Source of the DNA: Pseudoflavonifractor sp964504285
GTDB taxonomy: Bacteria > Bacillota > Clostridia > Oscillospirales > Oscillospiraceae
Direction of reading: 5' to 3'
Assembly (NCBI GenBank): GCA_964504285.1
Contig: CAZDDZ010000002.1
Coordinates: 56,571 to 120,570 of the forward strand
Length of the DNA stretch: 64,000 nucleotides
Shown: one piece after another, positions 1 through 8,052 of the stretch
Numbering within the stretch: position 1 is the stretch's first letter
How the letters are laid out: the number at the start of each line of letters is the position of its first letter
Notes under the pieces: generated by a model
What the model saw: the letters and a program-made list of their open reading frames with translations, nothing else
Told to the model about the DNA's origin: nothing
Databases searched by the model: none
Made by a program: the position numbers and the translations under genes

Positions 1-1
1 C

Positions 2-1369
2 ATGACGGCCACACTCATCAATGGCTACAGCTCCGGTATCTTCCATCTGCTGTACCGGGTGGTGCCCCATCTGATGCAAAAGGACGGCAAGGCGCACAGC
101 GCCCCCCGTGAGTTCGACGCTGAGTATGGCGTGGTGGAGAACACCTATGAGGTCACGGACGCCGACTACGCCTCCAACCGCCGTGCCGCCAAGGTCAAAA
201 AGCAGAGCCGGCAGCTCCCCGGGGTATCGCCGCTGGTTTACTCCCGCTTTCTGCTGGAGCACGCGGCCTTCCTCTCTCTCACCGACATGGGCAAGGATTT
301 ACCCGACTATGAGGAAATTCCCGTACCCTTGGACATGGAGCCAGAGGTGGCGGAGGAGTACCGCAACATTGAGAGTGCGCTCAAGAAGGTGCTGAAGGAG
401 GATAAAAAGGCGGCCAAGAAAATCCTGTCGGCCTACCTGAACTTACTCACGGTCTTTCCGGATCAGCCCTATGACCAACGGGAGATCCTGCATCCCATCT
501 CCGGCGATCCCATTGTCACGCCGGCGAATATCACGGGCTTTGATACACTGGGCCCAAAAGAGAAAAAGGTGCTGGAGCTAGTCAAGCGCAAGGTGGAAAA
601 CGGTGAGCGCGTGCTCATCTACACCAGTTGGGTGCGTACCGATTCCCAGCAAAAGCTTCTAAAGCTGCTCACGGAGAACGGCTACCGGACAGAGATCATG
701 ACCGACAAAATCGTTCCCGGCAAGCGGGAGGAATGGGTGGAAAAGCGTGTAAACGCAGGGCTTCAAGTGCTCATCACAAACCCATCACTTGTGGAAACCG
801 GGCTCGATCTGAATGCCTTTACCACGCTCATCTTTTACAGCATGGGCTACAAGTTGTTCACCCTGCGGCAGGCATCGAGGCGGAGCTGGCGCATCAACCA
901 GACCGCGCCCCGGGTGGAGGTCTATATGCTCTACTACCGGGACACCATGCAGCACAAGGCGATGAAGCTCATGGCCTCTAAGCTGGCAGTGGCGGGCATT
1001 ATTGAGGGTTCCTTCACCGAGGAGGGCCTTGCCGCCATGAGCGATGTGCAGGACATGACCTCCCAGATGGCGAAGGAGCTGATGGCGGGCATCAAGGACA
1101 ACGTGGAGGACATCGCCGCGTCATTCAGAAAAATGGCGGTCATCAATCCCGACAGGAGCGCACAAAAAACTGTTGCCGTGCCGGCGCCCGCGCCTGTTCC
1201 GACAAGAGAGACGAAGGCCACGGCGGAGCCGCCCCGCAGGACGGTTGATCCCATCCGCGCCGCCGAGCTGGAAGCAATGGCAACACTAAAAATGGAAGAA
1301 AAACAAAAACGGTCAAAGAAGGTCGCTGTGGATGAAAACCAGCTCAGCCTCTTTGACTTTGTTGCGTAA
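2..1369 (+). CDS. SNF2-type DNA helicase, C-terminal part (5' truncated by window edge)
   Basis: Superfamily 2 helicase/translocase, ATP-dependent DNA remodelling or unwinding in the cytoplasm. Only the second RecA-like lobe is present: ERVLIYTSW (motif IV-like, about residue 200), ITNPSLVETGLDL (motif V) and QASRRSWRINQ (motif VI with the arginine residues that contact ATP). Walker A and DEAH-type motifs must lie left of the window, so the ATG at position 2 is internal. The last ~120 residues are a low-complexity Pro/Ala/Lys tail ending FDFVA. It is the first visible gene of a same-strand run leading to a sliding clamp 14 bp downstream, which suggests element replication or repair. Confident in the helicase family; the exact role is inferred. 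Confidence 0.85.
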   Translation: MTATLINGYSSGIFHLLYRVVPHLMQKDGKAHSAPREFDAEYGVVENTYEVTDADYASNRRAAKVKKQSRQLPGVSPLVYSRFLLEHAAFLSLTDMGKDLPDYEEIPVPLDMEPEVAEEYRNIESALKKVLKEDKKAAKKILSAYLNLLTVFPDQPYDQREILHPISGDPIVTPANITGFDTLGPKEKKVLELVKRKVENGERVLIYTSWVRTDSQQKLLKLLTENGYRTEIMTDKIVPGKREEWVEKRVNAGLQVLITNPSLVETGLDLNAFTTLIFYSMGYKLFTLRQASRRSWRINQTAPRVEVYMLYYRDTMQHKAMKLMASKLAVAGIIEGSFTEEGLAAMSDVQDMTSQMAKELMAGIKDNVEDIAASFRKMAVINPDRSAQKTVAVPAPAPVPTRETKATAEPPRRTVDPIRAAELEAMATLKMEEKQKRSKKVAVDENQLSLFDFVA

Positions 1370-1383
1370 AAGGAGGACTTTTC

Positions 1384-2493
1384 ATGCGGGTAAATTTGAA
1401 TCGTATGGAGCTTTTGGCGGTCATGCGTGACGCCAGCCAAATCGCGCCCGGCCACTCACCTCTGGAAATTTTACAGGGAGCGCTTCTGGAGGCCGAGGAC
1501 GGCAAACTGACTGTGACCGCCGGAAATCTGGAGGTCACGCTGGTGCGCAAGGTCAAGGCCGAGGTCCTGGATGGGGGCGGTCTGGTCATCAACGCGCGGC
1601 TGTTTGCAAACATGCTGGAGGTTCTGAGCGGCGATATTGTCAGCTTGGATACCAATGATTCCGGCATGGTCGTCATCTCCTGCGGAAGCGCCTGTTATAA
1701 GGTATCCGTTTTGTCCGCGCGGGACTACCCTCGGATGGAGATACCCTTTCCCGAGGACACGGTGGCCGTATCCGGCATTCCGGCCATGGCTAAGCGCACG
1801 GTATTTGCCGTGGCGGAGGAGACAGACAAGCCCCTGATGAAGTGCGTCAACCTCATCTTCAGCAGCAACGGGCTTCATGCCGTGGGCAGCGACGGGTTCC
1901 GCGTGGTCAACGCCAAGGGCGAGAGCAAAAGCTCCGGCTCCATCAGTATGCTCATGCCGGCCCAGTCGCTGGATAAGCTGGCTCGTCTGCTGTCCAACAA
2001 GGATGAGCTGGCGGTTGGCACCACAGGTAAGACCATTGTGTTTACCAAAGAGGACTTTGTATTCTCCGCCCGGCTCATGGAGGGCAACTACATCAACGTG
2101 GAGCAGCTACTCTCCCAGGTGAAGGCCAGCTTTACCGTGCTGACGGACACCGAGGCGCTGCGCACGGCGGTATCCACGGTTTTCGCCGTGGCGGAGGATA
2201 ACGGCAAGCTGATGCTCCGTTTTGGCGGCGGACGCCTTCATTTGGAGTGTACGGGCGAATGCGGCAGATCGGCCGGTGAGCTGGATGTGATCTCCCTCTC
2301 CGGGACGCCACAGGGCGAGTTCTGGTATAACCCGCGGCAGCTCTACGAGTGCCTGCGGGCTCAAAATGGGACGTTAATGGTGGATGTTGCGCAGAACGGC
2401 ATTCTTATCCTGCGCAGTGATGAGCTGGTCTGTATGCAGATGGCGGTCCGAGCGCCCAAGACGGCGGAACACGCCCTGCCCAAAGCGGCGTAG
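1384..2493 (+). CDS. dnaN: DNA polymerase III beta subunit-like sliding clamp (first copy)
   Basis: Ring-shaped processivity factor that tethers DNA polymerase to DNA. The 369 residues match the usual length of bacterial beta clamps (three similar ~120-residue domains). Clamp-like segments visible are LEILQGALLEAEDGKLTVTA near the N-terminus, the VGSDGFRVVNAKG segment (about 160-175; clamps usually have TDgyRla) and a domain-3 strand pattern. The C-terminal end VCMQMAVRAP differs from the usual VLPMRL-type strand that forms the partner-binding pocket, so its partners may be altered. RBS AGGAGG precedes the ATG. The protein ends in Ala-Ala. A second, divergent clamp lies at 21421-22509. The clamp family is secure; being element-encoded is inferred from its neighbours. 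Confidence 0.85.
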   Translation: MRVNLNRMELLAVMRDASQIAPGHSPLEILQGALLEAEDGKLTVTAGNLEVTLVRKVKAEVLDGGGLVINARLFANMLEVLSGDIVSLDTNDSGMVVISCGSACYKVSVLSARDYPRMEIPFPEDTVAVSGIPAMAKRTVFAVAEETDKPLMKCVNLIFSSNGLHAVGSDGFRVVNAKGESKSSGSISMLMPAQSLDKLARLLSNKDELAVGTTGKTIVFTKEDFVFSARLMEGNYINVEQLLSQVKASFTVLTDTEALRTAVSTVFAVAEDNGKLMLRFGGGRLHLECTGECGRSAGELDVISLSGTPQGEFWYNPRQLYECLRAQNGTLMVDVAQNGILILRSDELVCMQMAVRAPKTAEHALPKAA

Positions 2494-2498
2494 GGGGT

Positions 2499-2906
2499 GT
2501 GCGATTGAAGAATATCCCTAGCATCTGCCGCTATTGCGGCGGAAAGGTCGCACTCACCGATGCCAAAACCATCTACGGTGACGCCACCCGGCGGCTGGGA
2601 CTTGTAGGCGAGAAAATCTACCTCTGCCAAAACTGTAACGCGCGGGTCGGCTGCCACAAGGGGACAACCCGCCCCCTTGGAAATGTCGCCAATGAGGTGC
2701 TGCGGCTGAAGCGGATGGAGACACACCAAGTCTTTGATGCCTTTTGGCGGTGTCGGGGCATGACCAGAGCTGCCGCCTATCAATGGTTGGCACAAAAAAT
2801 GGAGTTATCCGAAAAGCAGACCCATATTGGCAGCTTTGAGATGGACGCCTGCGAACAGGTCATTTGCCTGTGCAGGGAATTTGAAAAAAAGAAGGAGGCG
2901 GCATAA
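2499..2906 (+). CDS. Zinc-finger protein of the DUF3268 type
   Basis: Small predicted DNA- or nucleotide-associated protein of unknown function. The N-terminus shows CRYCGGKVAL then YLCQNCNARVGCHKGT, a four-Cys zinc-ribbon arrangement typical of the DUF3268 zinc-finger-containing domain seen in phages and integrative elements. The rest is predicted helical, ending KKKEAA. The start is uncertain: GTG at 2499 or TTG at 2505, the latter better spaced from a GGGGG ribosome site overlapping the end of the clamp gene. It lies 5 bp after the clamp and 2 bp before the next gene, so it is very likely co-transcribed. Domain call from memory of the family; function unknown. Confidence 0.65.
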   Translation: MRLKNIPSICRYCGGKVALTDAKTIYGDATRRLGLVGEKIYLCQNCNARVGCHKGTTRPLGNVANEVLRLKRMETHQVFDAFWRCRGMTRAAAYQWLAQKMELSEKQTHIGSFEMDACEQVICLCREFEKKKEAA

Positions 2907-2908
2907 TC

Positions 2909-3349
2909 ATGCCCCATTGTGAAAAAGAGCAGCAGGCCGAGCGCTGCTGTGACTGCCCGGATCGGCTCTCGCCGGATATTCCGGTTGCCCTAAATCACTG
3001 GCAGGTCAATTTTGAGTACCAGGGCTGGCGCCTGTGGTATGACACCCTGGAGCAGCCTGGCGAGGACAATCGCCTATGCCTGTACGGCCATTGCCGTGTC
3101 TGTGGCAAGTGCCTTTGCATCGGCGTTTCGGCGCAGTCTAACCAGAGCACGGACAGTTTTCTGGCTCAGGTCTATCGCAGTATGTACCAACTACGGCAGG
3201 CAAAATACCTGTCTTCTGCGGACTTCCGTGAGGCGTTTGTCTCCATCTTTCATGAGACGGATCAGCCCTTTGTGCGCCAATGGCTCTCACAACCAGAGAA
3301 TCAGAGCGTTTGGCAGATGTACCGCCACGATGTGGGGGGTGAGCAGTGA
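2909..3349 (+). CDS. Cys-rich protein of unknown function
   Basis: No family recognised. The 146-residue protein has an N-terminal cluster (HCEK, CCDCPD, residues 3-19) and a second cluster CRVCGKCLCIGVS (about 62-75), which together could bind one or two zinc ions. The rest is predicted mixed alpha/beta. It ends in RHDVGGEQ, so a Gly-Gly pair lies two residues from the C-terminus; in an element that also encodes E1-, E2- and JAB-like proteins this is worth noting but is not evidence of function. A GAAGGAGG site lies upstream of the ATG, and its stop overlaps the start of the next small gene (ATGA arrangement), indicating translational coupling. Confidence 0.6.
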   Translation: MPHCEKEQQAERCCDCPDRLSPDIPVALNHWQVNFEYQGWRLWYDTLEQPGEDNRLCLYGHCRVCGKCLCIGVSAQSNQSTDSFLAQVYRSMYQLRQAKYLSSADFREAFVSIFHETDQPFVRQWLSQPENQSVWQMYRHDVGGEQ

Positions 3350-3471
3350 TGGGCAAGGCAATCATGTATAACAGCCTGAATCCTACGCATCAGGTAGGCA
3401 TGTTCACAGACCGGGACGACGTGGAGCACGGCGAGTATTTCGAATTTCAAATCGAGTATGTGGAGGAGTAA
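3349..3471 (+). CDS. Small acidic protein, 40 residues, unknown
   Basis: A short ORF of 40 codons lying exactly between two real genes. Its ATG overlaps the upstream stop (GTGATGGGC) and its TAA is 4 bp before the MoxR start. It starts MGKAIMYNSLNPTHQ and ends FEFQIEYVEE, strongly acidic at the C-terminus. Filling the only gap in an operon with start/stop overlap supports it being real. The sequence GTGGAGGAGTAAGGAA inside its end doubles as the ribosome binding site of the MoxR gene. No function can be assigned. Confidence 0.5.
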   Translation: MGKAIMYNSLNPTHQVGMFTDRDDVEHGEYFEFQIEYVEE

Positions 3472-3475
3472 GGAA

Positions 3476-4837
3476 ATGCTGAGAGACAAAATGCTGGCCG
3501 TCATGGACGACGTCAACACACAAGTAGCCGAGCGCGAGGAACTTGTGGCAATGATTGCCACTGCACTGCTGACCCGCAAAAATCTCTTTATCCTGGGTGC
3601 CCCCGGCCAAGCCAAGAGCTACGCCATCAACCTGTTCCGCCAGCGCATCACCGGCGCGCGGCAGTTTGAGCGGCTGCTCTCCAAGCAAACCGATGAGGAA
3701 CAGCTCTTTGGACGCATCGACCTGCAAAGTCTGATTCCCGGCAAGGTGTCCCGGCAGGTGCTGGACAGCGATCCGACCTATCAGACCATGCTGGCGGAGC
3801 TGAGCGAGGTGCAGCAAAAAATCGCGGATGCCCCCACGGACGCAAGCAGCGTTGTGGACGGCTCCGGCTGCGCCGTCAGGATGGAGCGCTACCGCAGTAT
3901 TCTGGCGCTTCTGCATGGCAACGAGCCCGCCGTGCTCACCGCCGGAAAAATCCCCGAGGCGGATATTTGCTTCCTTGACGAATGTTTTAAGTGCAATGAT
4001 GGCGTGCTCAACTCCCTGCTCACGGCACTCAACGAGCACAAATACACCAACGAAGGGCACACCTACCCCATCCCCACCATCTCCTTCTTTGCGGCGTCCA
4101 ATGAAATCCCGAATTTTAGCGACCCGCAAGAGAAGATTCTGGCGGCCCTCTATGACCGGCTGGAGCTGAAGGTCATCACGGAGAACATCGCCGACCGGGA
4201 TAAGCGCCTGGATGTCATGCGCCAGAAGCAGTGCGGTAGCACCGGCGGTGCCGGGGCCACCATCACGCTGGATGAGCTGAAGGCCATGCAGGCCGAGGTC
4301 GCGGCAATCTCCGTACCCGACGCGGCAAACGAGCTGGCAGACGACATTCTCTGTGAGCTGCGCAAGAGCGGCATTACGGTTTCCGACCGCAAATACTTAA
4401 ACTTCTATCCCATTGCCCAGGCCAAGGCGTGGCTCTCCGGACATACGGAAGTGGAGGCGAAGGATCTGCTGGCCCTGCGCTGCTATCTGTGGGAGAAGCC
4501 CACCGACCTCGCACAGGTGGATGCCATCCTCAACCGCATGTGCATCAACCCCATGCAGGACAAGGTCAATGACATCCGGGCCATGGCCGCCGATGTGCTG
4601 GAGGACTTCAATGCCGCCAAGGACACTGCGGGCAGCCGCGCCCTCATCAAGTTCCGGGGCGAATACATCCGGCTGTACGGTATGTATGAGTCGCTGCGCC
4701 AAAAGGCGGAGAGCGACACGGAAAAAGCCATGCTGGAGGATCTGCTCTCCGATTTGGAAAAGGACAGCAAGGCAGCCCACGAGGCGGTCAACTTTACCTA
4801 TGCGCCGCTCCAGCAGCTTGCGGCGCTGAACAACTGA
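3476..4837 (+). CDS. MoxR-family AAA+ ATPase
   Basis: Chaperone-like AAA+ ATPase of the MoxR/RavA group, which typically works with a VWA-domain partner to remodel or activate protein complexes. Visible: Walker A GAPGQAKS (about residue 40), Walker B ICFLDECF (about 165), sensor-1 region SFFAASNEIPN (about 200), then a helical C-terminal region. About 453 residues, near the size of RavA-type members. The start at 3476 was chosen because GGAGGAG precedes it by about 8 bases, rather than the in-frame ATG at 3458. A VWA protein is encoded four genes downstream (5934-7520), the usual partnership. Its role in the element (remodelling a replication or conjugation complex) is inferred. Confidence 0.85.
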   Translation: MLRDKMLAVMDDVNTQVAEREELVAMIATALLTRKNLFILGAPGQAKSYAINLFRQRITGARQFERLLSKQTDEEQLFGRIDLQSLIPGKVSRQVLDSDPTYQTMLAELSEVQQKIADAPTDASSVVDGSGCAVRMERYRSILALLHGNEPAVLTAGKIPEADICFLDECFKCNDGVLNSLLTALNEHKYTNEGHTYPIPTISFFAASNEIPNFSDPQEKILAALYDRLELKVITENIADRDKRLDVMRQKQCGSTGGAGATITLDELKAMQAEVAAISVPDAANELADDILCELRKSGITVSDRKYLNFYPIAQAKAWLSGHTEVEAKDLLALRCYLWEKPTDLAQVDAILNRMCINPMQDKVNDIRAMAADVLEDFNAAKDTAGSRALIKFRGEYIRLYGMYESLRQKAESDTEKAMLEDLLSDLEKDSKAAHEAVNFTYAPLQQLAALNN

Positions 4838-4856
4838 TTTTTAGGAGGACAACACA

Positions 4857-5276
4857 ATGTTAAATCACATTACTGTTATGGGCCGCTTGACCCGAGACCC
4901 CGAGCTGCGGCAGGTGGGCGAAGCGCCGGTGTGCAATTTTTCCATTGCCTGCGACCGGGACTATAAAAATGCAAGCGGCGATAAGGAGACGGATTTCATC
5001 GACGTGGTAGTCTGGCGCAAGCTGGCCGAAACGGTCTCCACCTATTTTACCAAGGGACGCATGGCGGTGGTGTCGGGCCGACTCCAAATCCGCGATTGGA
5101 CGGACAAGGACGGGAACAAACGCCGCAGCGCCGAGGTTGTGGCCGAAAACGTCTACTTTGGCGATTCCAAGCCGAAGGGCGAGGACGGCTCCACCGGCGG
5201 CGCGGGCGATCCCAACGCCCTACCGGATGGCTTTGTGCCCAGATTTCAGGATGATGACGGCGAGCTGCCGCTTTAA
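4857..5276 (+). CDS. ssb: Single-stranded DNA-binding protein
   Basis: OB-fold protein that coats single-stranded DNA during replication and recombination. It starts MLNHITVMGRLTRDPELR, classic for SSB, with DFIDVVVWRKLAE (about 45-58) and VVSGRLQIRDW (about 72-82). A Gly/Pro linker leads to the acidic C-terminal tip DDDGELPL, which recruits partner proteins. At 139 residues it is of normal length. AGGAGGACAACACA precedes the ATG. It lies between the MoxR ATPase and a DpnD/PcfM-like gene in the same run, as expected for an element-encoded SSB rather than the chromosomal rpsF-ssb-rpsR arrangement. High confidence. Confidence 0.95.
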   Translation: MLNHITVMGRLTRDPELRQVGEAPVCNFSIACDRDYKNASGDKETDFIDVVVWRKLAETVSTYFTKGRMAVVSGRLQIRDWTDKDGNKRRSAEVVAENVYFGDSKPKGEDGSTGGAGDPNALPDGFVPRFQDDDGELPL

Positions 5277-5374
5277 TGTTCCCTGCACGGGGGAGGCACA
5301 CGCCTCCCCCTTACAATAAAATCGAATGGTACATGCCGCTGTGTACGCACAAAAAGGAAGGGACGTGTACTGAA

Positions 5375-5587
5375 ATGAAATTCCATGTTGATCTCAGGGA
5401 GACCCTTGTCACCGGGCGGATCATTGAAGCAGATTCTGTGCAAGAGGCCAAAGAAAAAGCCAAGCAAATGTACGAGAAACAAGAGATTATCCTAAATTCC
5501 GAAGACTTTACCGGCGATGTGGATATTCGAGTTTTTGACGAGGACTACAATCCGTTAGAGGGATGGGATGAAAATTATATCAGATAG
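5375..5587 (+). CDS. DpnD/PcfM-like small protein
   Basis: Seventy residues from the ATG at 5375, which follows AAGGAAGGGA; an in-frame ATG at 5276 would give a low-quality 33-residue extension. The pattern is two beta strands (KFHVDLRETLVTGRIIEA), a helix (SVQEAKEKAKQMYEK), then strands with ILNSEDFTGDVDIRVFDED. This resembles the DpnD/PcfM C-terminal domain found in restriction loci and conjugative elements; its molecular role is not known to me. The strand-strand-helix-strand order and size are loosely compatible with a beta-grasp fold, but there is no C-terminal Gly-Gly, so I do not call it a ubiquitin-like protein. Confidence 0.65.
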   Translation: MKFHVDLRETLVTGRIIEADSVQEAKEKAKQMYEKQEIILNSEDFTGDVDIRVFDEDYNPLEGWDENYIR

Positions 5588-5622
5588 CACAGCCGCTTAT
5601 AATAATTGAAAAGGAGAACACC

Positions 5623-5916
5623 ATGAATCAATACCATAATCTCCAAATGCGTTTTCCCGCCGGCGAAGTTGCCACCGGAAAGAGACTCTTCTTTCGGGGC
5701 GAAGGCTATACGCTCGGCCACGCTGTCCCCAAAACTTTGCAGCCGGCGGGTCTGCCTATCGGAGTGGTTATGAACGGCTATACCGAACAATTTTTGCTTA
5801 TAAATAACAATCAGCCTGTCGGCGCGGCCTGGTTCTATTTCTACGGCTCCATGGAGAGCAAGATGTGGGCTGTGCTGGACGAAGTGGAGCTGTCGGCTAC
5901 CGCTTTCTGCGCTTAG
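5623..5916 (+). CDS. Unknown 97-residue protein
   Basis: No family recognised. The protein (MNQYHNLQMRFPAGE... to ...VELSATAFCA) appears all-beta with aromatic residues (AAWFYFYGSMES, about 67-78) and no membrane segment. AAAAGGAGAACACC precedes the ATG. It sits between the DpnD/PcfM-like gene and the VWA gene on the same strand and stops 18 bp before the VWA start, so it is probably part of the same operon. Function cannot be inferred from sequence. Confidence 0.55.
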   Translation: MNQYHNLQMRFPAGEVATGKRLFFRGEGYTLGHAVPKTLQPAGLPIGVVMNGYTEQFLLINNNQPVGAAWFYFYGSMESKMWAVLDEVELSATAFCA

Positions 5917-5933
5917 AGAGCGGAGGACGCAAT

Positions 5934-7520
5934 ATGATAAAACCCTATCGCAGCATTGACGATGTGCTCCGTTCCCCCTGGGCCAATTTGCGGGTGCCTG
6001 AAAAAATGCCGGAGCAATCCGACCGCGTGCTGAAATCTACCCGGTTGGAGGATAATATCTATGCCGACCTCCGCAGCGGTGACAGCGCCCTTGATGACTT
6101 GGAGGAAGTCTCCGCCGCGAAGCTCAAGACATTTCCTGCCCTGTCAAGGGACGTGTATCAGTCCTTCTATTCGCTGATGCCGCGCAAAACACCGGAGGAA
6201 GCGCTCTCTGCCACCGCGCGCAAGTTTAACGCCCGCATCTTAGACCATGTGATGGAGGGCGAGGACTATCCCACGCTGAAGTCGGTGTGCGAGGGGCGAG
6301 AGCTGCCCGCTTATGAGGCAGCCGGTGAGTTTACCGCGCAAGTCGCCGGTGAGCTGGACGGACTCCTATCTGACGTAGGCGGTGACAAGGGTGCCCTGAA
6401 TACGCTGGAAAAGCTGGAGGGCGCCCGGGAACAAGCGGAGCAGGCGCTGTCCGCGCTGCTGGAGCGTCTGCGTGATACGCAGGGCAGAAATGACACATTG
6501 GAGCAGGCCGTGGTGGCCGCCGCAAACCAAGCGGACAGCAAACAGCGGCAGGCCGAAGCTGTGGCAAAGCGGATCGACACCTGCCTGGCTAAAAATAAGG
6601 AGGTCATTGGCGGTGTGGTTGCCCGTGCGGCGCAGGCGGCGAAGGAAAAAGCCGAGGAGGTGCAAACAATCCTCGGCGCATGGAGCGACGATCCCGCCAA
6701 CCTCCGGCGCAACGAACTGAACACCGAGCTGATGGAGCGTGTGCGCAAAAGCCCTGCACTTCTGGAGATTTCAAAGTATCTGGGCCGGTTCCGGGAAATT
6801 TTCGCCCAGGGTAAGAAAAATGGCTACGCCTATGGCCGGGGCGAAAAGTATTCGTTGGAGCTGGGCAGTGATCTCTCTCGGGCCATCACCTCGGAGCTGG
6901 CGCTCCTGGCCGCGCCGGAGACGATTCCGCTATTCCTGCGAAAGTTCCAGCAAAAGCAGCTCAAGCAGTACCGCCGCCGGGAGCCGATTTATAAAGGCGC
7001 CGGTGACATCATCTGCTGTTTGGATGAATCCGACTCCACGGTGGGAGCCCCTGCCGCCTGGGGCAAGGCCGTAGCCATGACGCTGCTTGAAATTGCGGCA
7101 GATGGGGGACGAAAATTTGCCCTCATCCACTTCTCCGGCAGAGACAGCTTCAAGGTTGACCTGTTTGTTCCGGGTGCATATACCGCTGCGGATAAATTGG
7201 CGGCGGCAGAGACCTTCCTAAGTGGCGGCACGAACTTCGTCACACCCCTGCGGGAGTCATTGCGGCTTATGGACACACATGGCTTTGAAAATGCCGATAT
7301 TGTGTTTATCACCGACGGCGAATGTGCGCTCTCAGAGGAGGCGCTGGATGTCCTGCGTCGGCAGCAGGCGGAGCTTCGGTTCACCGTCACTGGGGTGCTC
7401 CTGGATGCTGACAGCCCCGGCATGGATTTTAGCTTAAAATCCTTTTGCCAGAACATCTACCGCACCTCCGAGCTCATGGGCGAGGAGATTGTGCGGGAGC
7501 TGGTGGGCGTAAGGACCTAG
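5934..7520 (+). CDS. VWA-domain protein, likely partner of the MoxR ATPase
   Basis: Metal-ion-dependent adhesion site protein of 528 residues. The C-terminal ~170 residues form the von Willebrand A domain with a complete MIDAS: DESDS (starting Asp364), the Thr in SGGTNFVTPL and the Asp in FITDGE. The middle (about 140-260) is long helix rich in Glu/Ala/Gln, probable coiled coil. The N-terminal part resembles helical regions of ViaA-type proteins. The start at 5934 follows GCGGAGGACGC; an in-frame ATG at 5865 is inside the previous gene. MoxR plus VWA pairs act together on client complexes (known for RavA-ViaA); here clients are probably element proteins (inference). Confidence 0.8.
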   Translation: MIKPYRSIDDVLRSPWANLRVPEKMPEQSDRVLKSTRLEDNIYADLRSGDSALDDLEEVSAAKLKTFPALSRDVYQSFYSLMPRKTPEEALSATARKFNARILDHVMEGEDYPTLKSVCEGRELPAYEAAGEFTAQVAGELDGLLSDVGGDKGALNTLEKLEGAREQAEQALSALLERLRDTQGRNDTLEQAVVAAANQADSKQRQAEAVAKRIDTCLAKNKEVIGGVVARAAQAAKEKAEEVQTILGAWSDDPANLRRNELNTELMERVRKSPALLEISKYLGRFREIFAQGKKNGYAYGRGEKYSLELGSDLSRAITSELALLAAPETIPLFLRKFQQKQLKQYRRREPIYKGAGDIICCLDESDSTVGAPAAWGKAVAMTLLEIAADGGRKFALIHFSGRDSFKVDLFVPGAYTAADKLAAAETFLSGGTNFVTPLRESLRLMDTHGFENADIVFITDGECALSEEALDVLRRQQAELRFTVTGVLLDADSPGMDFSLKSFCQNIYRTSELMGEEIVRELVGVRT

Positions 7521-7597
7521 AAGCGTTTATCCGCTTGCGTTGGGGTATCATTATGATAAGCTTTAGCCAAGAAGGACAGACAAAGGAGGGCAAAAAG

Positions 7598-7813
7598 TTG
7601 GAACAGATTTATACCATTCCTGAGCGGCAAACGATTCTGACGCCGATTTTTCCCGCTATGACGTGAGAAAAGCAGTTCTGTTCGGCTCCTACGGCAGGGC
7701 GAGCGCCACGGAAAAGAGCGATGTGGATTTGCTGGTGGAGAGCAACCTGCGCGGACTGCAGTTTATCGGGCTCACAGAGTACATCCGCATAGCGCTTCAC
7801 AAGGAGGTCGATT
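7598..7813 (+). pseudogene. Nucleotidyltransferase (MNT/MntA-like) fragment, frameshifted and truncated
   Basis: Starts at TTG 7598 behind AAAGGAGGG with LEQIYTIPERQTILTPIF, then shifts frame around 7650 and continues in another frame as YDVRKAVLFGSYGRASATEK with SDVDLLVE. GSYGRA and DVD are the catalytic signature of minimal nucleotidyltransferases, which are often antitoxins paired with a HEPN toxin. Reading runs into the tRNA-Thr fragment at about 7814 (HKEVDLF), so the 3' end is missing. No HEPN partner follows. It is read as a broken gene at an element edge; a sequencing indel in the C-run at about 7650 would restore the 5' part but not the truncation. Confidence 0.6.
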
Positions 7814-7860
7814 TATTCGTAATCAGCAGGTCAGCGGTTCAAGTCCGCTCCGAAGCTCCA
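7814..7860 (+). other. 3' half of tRNA-Thr(CGU); candidate attachment-site remnant
   Basis: Reads as the anticodon loop TTCGTAA (anticodon CGT), stem TCAGC, variable AGGTC, a perfect T-arm AGCGG-TTCAAGT-CCGCT, acceptor strand CCGAAGC, discriminator T and CCA. The 5' half (expected GCTTCGG start, D-arm) is absent upstream, where a nucleotidyltransferase fragment is found instead. A tRNA terminator follows immediately. Integrating elements that use tRNA genes leave exactly such a displaced 3' fragment at one end. tRNA identity is from the anticodon; the att role is inferred. Confidence 0.7.
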
Positions 7861-7906
7861 AAAGGGCACTAAAATCGGTACTTATAACCGAATTTAGCGC
7901 CCTTTT
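7861..7906 (+). terminator. Rho-independent terminator directly after the tRNA-Thr 3' end
   Basis: Stem AAAGGGC...CTAAA pairs with TTTAG...GCCCTTT around a second stem CGGT/ACCG, followed by TTTTT. Position immediately after the encoded CCA indicates that it is the native terminator of the tRNA gene. Confidence 0.75.
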
Positions 7907-8052
7907 TCTGCTCGCTTTAGCGACTTTCGCAAGAAGTGAAAGGAATAGCCACCCGCTTTGCGGGTGAGCTTAAGAATTTAAATAGAGCAGCACCGATGGT
8001 AAAATGATGGATGTTCAGGCCATCAAAAGACCAAGAAGGACGGTGAAGCCCT

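Noticed and set aside
5375..5587. Ubiquitin-like protein (PRTRC protein C)
   Set aside because: Strand-helix pattern is loosely compatible, but it matches DpnD/PcfM better and lacks a C-terminal Gly-Gly, so I did not call it the modifier.
7598..7872. Complete nucleotidyltransferase antitoxin of a HEPN/MNT toxin-antitoxin pair
   Set aside because: The reading frame is broken and truncated at the tRNA fragment, and no HEPN toxin gene is adjacent.
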